A stretch of DNA of 64,000 nt from Parvivirga hydrogeniphila (GTDB lineage Bacteria > Actinomycetota > Coriobacteriia > Anaerosomatales > Anaerosomataceae), in NCBI RefSeq assembly GCF_023371205.1, contig NZ_JAMCCO010000001.1:368662-432661 (forward strand), read 5' to 3'. Shown piece after piece: positions 59,723 through 64,000 of the stretch; the first letter of the stretch is position 1, and every line of letters starts with the position of its first letter. A program made the translations under genes and the position numbers. Below the pieces are notes generated by a model that had not been told where the DNA came from, searched no databases, and saw only the letters and a program-made list of their open reading frames with translations.

Positions 59723-60695
59723 GGCGAGCGTTCGGCTTGCCGTGATCGACATGGGGACGGTGACGACGCGGCTGCTCGTCGCGGACCTCGGCCCCGACGG
59801 TCTTCGCGAGGTGGTCCGGCGTTCGAGGATCACGCACCTCGGCGACGGGTGGACCGGCACCGGCCGGCTGTCGAGCGAGGCGATCGCGCGCGTGGCCGCG
59901 GCAGCAGCGGAGTACGCCGGCGAGGCCCACGCGCTCGGAGCCGAGGAGGTCGTCGCACTCGCCACGAGCGCAGCCAGGGACGCCGCGAACGCAGACGAGC
60001 TCGCAGACGCGCTCGCGCGCTCAGGCATCGAGCTCGAGGTCGTCTCCGGCGACCGCGAGGCCGCGCTCACGTTCGCGGGCGCCACCTACGCGCTCGGCGG
60101 CGACGGGACCCTCGTCGTCGACGTGGGCGGCGGCTCGACCGAGCTCGTGCTTGGCTCATCGTCGGCCGCAGACGGTGCGCCAAACGTCGTCGCCGCACGG
60201 TCGATCGACGTCGGCTCGAAGCGCATCACCGAGCTCTTCTTGCACAGCGACCCGCCTGCGCCGCGGGAGATCGAGCACGCGCAGACCTACGTCACGGACG
60301 AACTACGGCCGTTCTTCGCGACGCTCAAGGAGCGGCCGCGACGTATGATCTCCGTCGCGGGCACCGCCACCTCGCTCGCCGCGATCGACATGTCGCTCGA
60401 CCCGTACGACCCCGAGCGCGTCCACGGCTACGCGCTTTCCGGGGCCGCGATCTCCGACGCGCTCGAGAGGCTCGCATCGATGACGCTCGCTGAGCGCAAG
60501 CAGGTGGTCGGCCTCGAGCCTGACCGCGCGAGCGTGATCGTGGCCGGGGCGCTCATCTTGCAGACCGCGCTCGCGCTCTCCGGCCTCGATTCGACGCTGG
60601 TGAGCGAGCACGATATCCTCTATGGGGCAGCGCTCGACCGGTATGCGTCGCGTGTCGGCCGGCCGGCCGGCGGCGCGAACGGCGAGCGCGGGTGA
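59712..60695 (+). CDS. Ppx/GppA phosphatase family protein
   Basis: 327 residues. ASKHA ATPase fold: VIDMGTVTTRLLVAD (usually D-I-G-S/T-N-S; the Asn is Val here), LATSAARDAANADE, VVDVGGGSTELVLG and SVAGTATSLAA. Exopolyphosphatase or pppGpp phosphatase. The altered first motif may affect activity. ATG 59712 lies within the DUF501 3' end. It ends one base before tRNA-Leu. Confidence 0.92.
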   Translation: MDGEASVRLAVIDMGTVTTRLLVADLGPDGLREVVRRSRITHLGDGWTGTGRLSSEAIARVAAAAAEYAGEAHALGAEEVVALATSAARDAANADELADALARSGIELEVVSGDREAALTFAGATYALGGDGTLVVDVGGGSTELVLGSSSAADGAPNVVAARSIDVGSKRITELFLHSDPPAPREIEHAQTYVTDELRPFFATLKERPRRMISVAGTATSLAAIDMSLDPYDPERVHGYALSGAAISDALERLASMTLAERKQVVGLEPDRASVIVAGALILQTALALSGLDSTLVSEHDILYGAALDRYASRVGRPAGGANGERG

Positions 60696-60696
60696 C

Positions 60697-60783
60697 GGCG
60701 GCGTATCCGAACTGGTACAGGAGGGGGCCTTAAAAGCCTCTGGCCGAAAGGCCGTGTGGGTTCGACTCCCACCGCCGCTACCA
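60697..60783 (+). tRNA. tRNA-Leu (anticodon UAA)
   Basis: 87 bases. Seven-pair acceptor stem (60697-60703 with the 3' strand; first pair G-U), anticodon loop CTTAAAA giving UAA, a long class-II variable arm GGCC-GAAA-GGCC, T arm with GGTTCGACTCC, and encoded CCA at 60781-60783. Confidence 0.95.
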
Positions 60784-60859
60784 GGACTGACCGCGGGACC
60801 GCGAGGCGGCCCGCGTGGCGTGCGGGGCAAGGCGAGACGACGCGAAGGAGGTCGAGCGG

Positions 60860-61519
60860 GTGCCAGACGGCGAGATCGAGCGCCTGTACCGCGCATTCGT
60901 CGAGACCGACCCGGCGACGGCCATCCGCGTCGTGGAGCAGGTCCGTTCTTCGGGCGTGGCGCAGGCCGAGCTGTTCGACGCGCTGTACGTCCCCGCGCTG
61001 GCGATGCTCGGGGACGCCTGGGCTCGCCGTGAGATCGATGAGCTCTCGTTCACGCAGGCCGCGGTGGTCGCAGAGCAGGTCTCCTCGTTCGTGATGCCGC
61101 CGCTGGCGCGGCCCGACACCGGCGTCAGCGTGGTGCTCGGCGTGATGCACCGCGACCACCACAGCGTGATGAAGAACATCATCGCTGGCGCCCTGAAGGA
61201 GGCCGGGTACCGGGTGTTCGACCTCGGCATCGACGTGCGCGCCTCGGACTTCTTGGAGCGCGTCGAAGAGACCGGGGCCCGCGTGGTCGTCGCGTTCGCC
61301 GAGATGCTCGCCACCGCGCGGGCCGTCGCCGGCGTGCGCGACCTGCTCGACGCCGAAGGCCGCTCAGAGGTGGTGCTGCTCGTGTGCGGCGGGCCGTTCG
61401 CCGCGGACCCGTCGCTCGCGCGCAGCGTCGGCGCGAACGGCGTCATCTCGAGCGCGCAAGGGGCGCTCGACGTGCTCGAGCGCGTGCGCCGCGACCTGCT
61501 CGAGAAGGAGGCCGGCTGA
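60860..61519 (+). CDS. Cobalamin-binding (methionine-synthase-like) domain protein
   Basis: 219 residues from GTG 60860 (AAGGAGG eight bases upstream). A helical cap (about 1-85) and a B12-binding Rossmann domain (about 88-215). The cobalamin motif DxHxxG appears as DHHSVM (Asp and His kept, Gly replaced by Met), followed by KNIIAGALKEAGY and the loop LVCGGPF. Corrinoid or photosensory/regulatory protein; no methyltransferase partner is in the window. It overlaps the TPR gene by one base. Confidence 0.85.
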   Translation: MPDGEIERLYRAFVETDPATAIRVVEQVRSSGVAQAELFDALYVPALAMLGDAWARREIDELSFTQAAVVAEQVSSFVMPPLARPDTGVSVVLGVMHRDHHSVMKNIIAGALKEAGYRVFDLGIDVRASDFLERVEETGARVVVAFAEMLATARAVAGVRDLLDAEGRSEVVLLVCGGPFAADPSLARSVGANGVISSAQGALDVLERVRRDLLEKEAG

Positions 61520-62676
61520 TGCCGCGTTCGCAGCAGGCCGTGATCGCGGAAGGGCTTGCGCGGCAGGGAAGGGTCGCCGAGGCCGTGGCCGCGTGCTACG
61601 AGGCGCTCGCCATCGACGACCGCGATCCGGCGACGCACGCGCTCATCGCGGAGCTCATGCTCGGCGAGGACTTCTACGACGAGGCGATCGCGGCAGCCAC
61701 GCAGGCTATCGAGCTTGACCCTGACTGCAGCCCGGCCTATCTCGCGCTCGGGCTCGCGTACGACCGGCGCGGCGGCATGTGGGACCAGTCGGTCCTCGTA
61801 TGGCACGAGTTGGCAGAGGTCGTACCTGACCTCGTCATAGCGCACGTGCAGCTTGGGGAGGCGTTCGCCGCGGCCGCCTTCGACGAGGAGGCGCGGGACA
61901 GCTGGAAACGCGCCCTCGAACTGGATCCGCACCAGTCGCGGGCGCACTACAACCTCGCGATCGACGCGCTCAAGCGCGAGGGCATGACCACTGCGCTCCC
62001 GCTCATCCGCACCGCAGGCGCGCTCGATCCGAGCCAAGACGCGCTGTTCTTCTCGCTCACCGGGCTTCCGGCGCGCGAGCCGTTTGGCGACGTCGCGGCG
62101 GACGCGCCTCGCGAGGTCCGCTACGCCGAGGCGGTGGCGCTGGCGCGCGCGGAGGACTTCTTCGGCGCCGTGGACGTGGTGCGCGGCCTGTTGGACGAGG
62201 CCCCCGACGACGCGAAGGCGCTCGCGCTGGCGGGGTTCTGCTACCTCAAGCAGGAAGCGACGAACGAGGCGATGGCGTGCGCCGTGCGCGCGCTTGCGCT
62301 CGCCCCGGACATGACCGAGGGGATGTACGTGCTCGGCACGACCTACGCGCAACGGCCCGGCCTGGCCAAGCACGCGGCGCGCGTCTTCTTGGCGCTCGCG
62401 AAAGCATCGCCTGCCGAGCCGCTCGCGCACGTCCTGCTTGCCGAGGCGCTGCTCGGGCTGCAACGCTACCGCCAGGCACGTGCGGCGTACGCGGCGGCCG
62501 TCGCGCTCGACCCCTCGTGCGTGCGCGCGCGGTTCGGGCTGGCGGCGGTGCTGTTCTCGGAAGGCAGCTACGCCGAGGCGCAGTGGCACATCCGCCGGGC
62601 GGCGTACTACGACACCAAGCGGCTCGGAGTCTTCTGGGACCTCTTCGACCGCTACGTCGAAGGAGGTGCTGCGTGA
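61519..62676 (+). CDS. Tetratricopeptide repeat protein
   Basis: 385 residues made almost entirely of TPR units, e.g. AACYEALAIDDRDPATH, AIELDPDCSPAYLALGLAYDR, RALELDPHQSRAHYNLA and AVALDPSCVRARFGLA. No signal peptide; probably a cytoplasmic scaffold. The start overlaps the B12 gene (TGATG) and the end overlaps the glycosidase-like gene (GTGA), so the three proteins are probably made together. Confidence 0.88.
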   Translation: MPRSQQAVIAEGLARQGRVAEAVAACYEALAIDDRDPATHALIAELMLGEDFYDEAIAAATQAIELDPDCSPAYLALGLAYDRRGGMWDQSVLVWHELAEVVPDLVIAHVQLGEAFAAAAFDEEARDSWKRALELDPHQSRAHYNLAIDALKREGMTTALPLIRTAGALDPSQDALFFSLTGLPAREPFGDVAADAPREVRYAEAVALARAEDFFGAVDVVRGLLDEAPDDAKALALAGFCYLKQEATNEAMACAVRALALAPDMTEGMYVLGTTYAQRPGLAKHAARVFLALAKASPAEPLAHVLLAEALLGLQRYRQARAAYAAAVALDPSCVRARFGLAAVLFSEGSYAEAQWHIRRAAYYDTKRLGVFWDLFDRYVEGGAA

Positions 62677-64000
62677 GCGGCGTGCCGCGCAACCCGGCCT
62701 TCCCGGTCGGCGTCGACCTCCACCCGTTGTCGGCAGAGCGCCTCTCGCCCGAGGACTGGTACGCAGAGGGCGTCGAGACGGACCTCGATGCGATCGCCCA
62801 GGCGGGTCTGTGGCTCGTGCGGCTGTTCGTGTCGTGGCGCTGCCTCGAGCCGCAGGTCGGGCAGTACGACGAGGAGATGTTCGACCGGCTGGACGCGGTC
62901 ATCGGGCAGGCGAAGGCGCGCGGATTGAAGGTCGTCGTGTGCTTCTTCGCCGACGACAAGCTTGCCGAGCTGACCGAGGTGCCGTGGGGCAAGAAACGCG
63001 ACGCGCGCACGGACGACTACCTCGTCCAGCGCGAGGTCTCGCTGGTGCAGCGCATCGTCAACCGCTACCGTACCGAGACGGCGGTCCACGCGTGGGACCT
63101 TGCGAACGAGGCGTTCTGCGCGGGGTTCTCGTCCGAGGAGGACCTCGAAGCGTGGGTGCGCACGCTTCGCGAAGCGATTCGCGAGGTCGACCCCGACCGG
63201 CCGATCTGGCTCGGCGTGGACGCGGAGACCTTCTTGAGGGAGACTGGCGTCGATGCCCGGCCGGCCATCGACTTCGCCGAGGCTGCGATGAGCCATCTCA
63301 CCGGGCCGTACCGTGCGTACATCGCCGAAGGGCCGCTCACTTCAGGTCCGTCGACCTACGTGGATGGGTTCCTTGCGCGCAGCGCGCTCCGGGACCTTCC
63401 CGTGGTCGTAGACGGCGTCGGGGTGCATTCGCTGGACTTCTCGGCCGCTGAGGAAGCGGCGTACGTGCGCACAGCGCTCTTCTCCGCGCTCATGAACCGC
63501 GCGAGCGGCGTGCTCGTCCGCCGCTGGCGCGACGTCGATACGGAGCGCCGCGAACCGTACTTCCGCGACCCGTTCGAGGTGCTCGTCGGCCTCACTGACA
63601 TTTCAGGGGCACCCAAGCCGGTCGTCCGTGAGGTGCGGGCGTTCGCTCGCGCCGTAGCCGCCATCGATTTCGGGGAGTTCTCGCTCGCTCCTGAGCGGGC
63701 GGCTGTCCTCGTCCCCTCGGAGCGCTATGAACCGCTGCCATCGTTGGCCGGGCTGTATGCGCCGCGAGCGTGTCTGCAGTCGTACATCGCGGCCAAAGAA
63801 GCGCACCTGCCGGTGGCCGTGACGCGCGAAGGAGACGAGATCGGCAGCTTTCAGGCGCTCATCGTGCCATCGGCGTTCAAGCTGGCGTCCGAGACCTGGC
63901 GGCGGCTGGCCGCGTTCGTGCAGGGCGGCGGTTCCCTGGTGCTGTCGTACGGTGGCGGCGACGCCGATCCTGCGGTGCGCGAGATCTTCGGCGTCGAGTT
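62673..64000 (+). CDS. Glycoside-hydrolase-like TIM-barrel protein (3' end outside window)
   Basis: About 442 residues visible. A GTG start overlaps the TPR stop (GTGA), with AAGGAGG six bases upstream. A cellulase-like (clan GH-A) barrel is suggested by VRLFVSWRCLEPQVGQYDEE, VVVCFFADD and WDLANEA, where Glu146 is the acid/base. The usual nucleophile Glu is not obvious; the equivalent strand reads PVVVDGVG with Asp247. After about residue 340 a glutamine-amidotransferase-like domain seems to begin (ALIVPSAFKL; FVQGGGSLVLSYGG), as in GH42-type enzymes. No signal peptide, so it would be cytoplasmic. Confidence 0.7.
   Translation, partial: MSGVPRNPAFPVGVDLHPLSAERLSPEDWYAEGVETDLDAIAQAGLWLVRLFVSWRCLEPQVGQYDEEMFDRLDAVIGQAKARGLKVVVCFFADDKLAELTEVPWGKKRDARTDDYLVQREVSLVQRIVNRYRTETAVHAWDLANEAFCAGFSSEEDLEAWVRTLREAIREVDPDRPIWLGVDAETFLRETGVDARPAIDFAEAAMSHLTGPYRAYIAEGPLTSGPSTYVDGFLARSALRDLPVVVDGVGVHSLDFSAAEEAAYVRTALFSALMNRASGVLVRRWRDVDTERREPYFRDPFEVLVGLTDISGAPKPVVREVRAFARAVAAIDFGEFSLAPERAAVLVPSERYEPLPSLAGLYAPRACLQSYIAAKEAHLPVAVTREGDEIGSFQALIVPSAFKLASETWRRLAAFVQGGGSLVLSYGGGDADPAVREIFGVE

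Noticed and set aside
60697-60783. Class-II tRNA considered as tRNA-Sec, which the predicted selenoprotein would need
   Set aside because: The anticodon is UAA and the acceptor stem has seven pairs, so it is an ordinary tRNA-Leu.

Overview
This window is GC-rich chromosomal DNA, most likely from an anaerobic actinomycete-phylum bacterium of the Coriobacteriia or a related deep branch (inference). The evidence is a dnaK-grpE-dnaJ-hspR-clpB heat-shock operon of the HspR type, the block mazG-eno-ftsB/divIC-DUF501-ppx that is common in Actinomycetota, LPxTG-type sorting, a decayed gene with a cell-wall-binding repeat, hydrogenase maturation and nickel-supply genes, a 2[4Fe-4S] ferredoxin, and a peroxiredoxin that appears to use selenocysteine.

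Layout. Positions 1-15404 form one long minus-strand set, read from right to left. It contains an unrecognised secreted/membrane protein, a PIN-TM-TPR fusion, trxB, trxA, a DUF3842 protein, CooT, a small MCE-starting protein, a NikMN-NikQ-NikO importer, a zinc-ribbon/HEPN protein, hypF-hypC-hypD-hypE, an EamA exporter and a phosphoglucose isomerase cut by the window edge. Together these import nickel, handle it and mature [NiFe] hydrogenases, with a thioredoxin system attached. lon runs divergently from 15501.

Positions 17881-23802 hold the most interesting module. It is a 1364-residue LPFTG-anchored adhesin with a structured leader and terminator, a convergent small secreted HExxH metallopeptidase preceded by a clear c-di-GMP-I (GEMM) riboswitch and terminator, and a sortase. 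This resembles the Clostridioides difficile arrangement in which c-di-GMP riboswitches oppose an adhesin and the protease that releases it. An epimerase, an uncharacterised protein and a ferredoxin follow.

Positions 25761-33289 are the heat-shock operon (dnaK, grpE, dnaJ, hspR, clpB, hsp20) with a HAIR-like site at the promoter. Positions 33343-37671 are a MarR regulator with a palindromic operator and a heterodimeric ABC exporter. Positions 37719-44579 carry a LOG-family protein, a GerMN/Gmad2 lipoprotein, a degenerate SpoIIE-type sensor, a 43-residue membrane peptide with a TrkH potassium transporter, a membrane OB-like protein and a threonine aldolase. Positions 44700-45577 are a decayed PQQ-type dehydrogenase/cell-wall-binding gene.

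Positions 45555-46046 encode a Bcp-type peroxiredoxin whose peroxidatic cysteine is replaced by an in-frame TGA followed by a SECIS-like hairpin. The rest is housekeeping: NYN nuclease, DUF554, nth, mfd (without its usual C-terminal domain), prsA, mazG, eno, an AAA+/DUF4143 ATPase, a second hsp20, pyk, ftsB, DUF501, ppx, tRNA-Leu(UAA), and a B12-binding/TPR/glycosidase-like operon that runs off the right edge. I saw no CRISPR array, insertion sequence, rRNA or replication origin.
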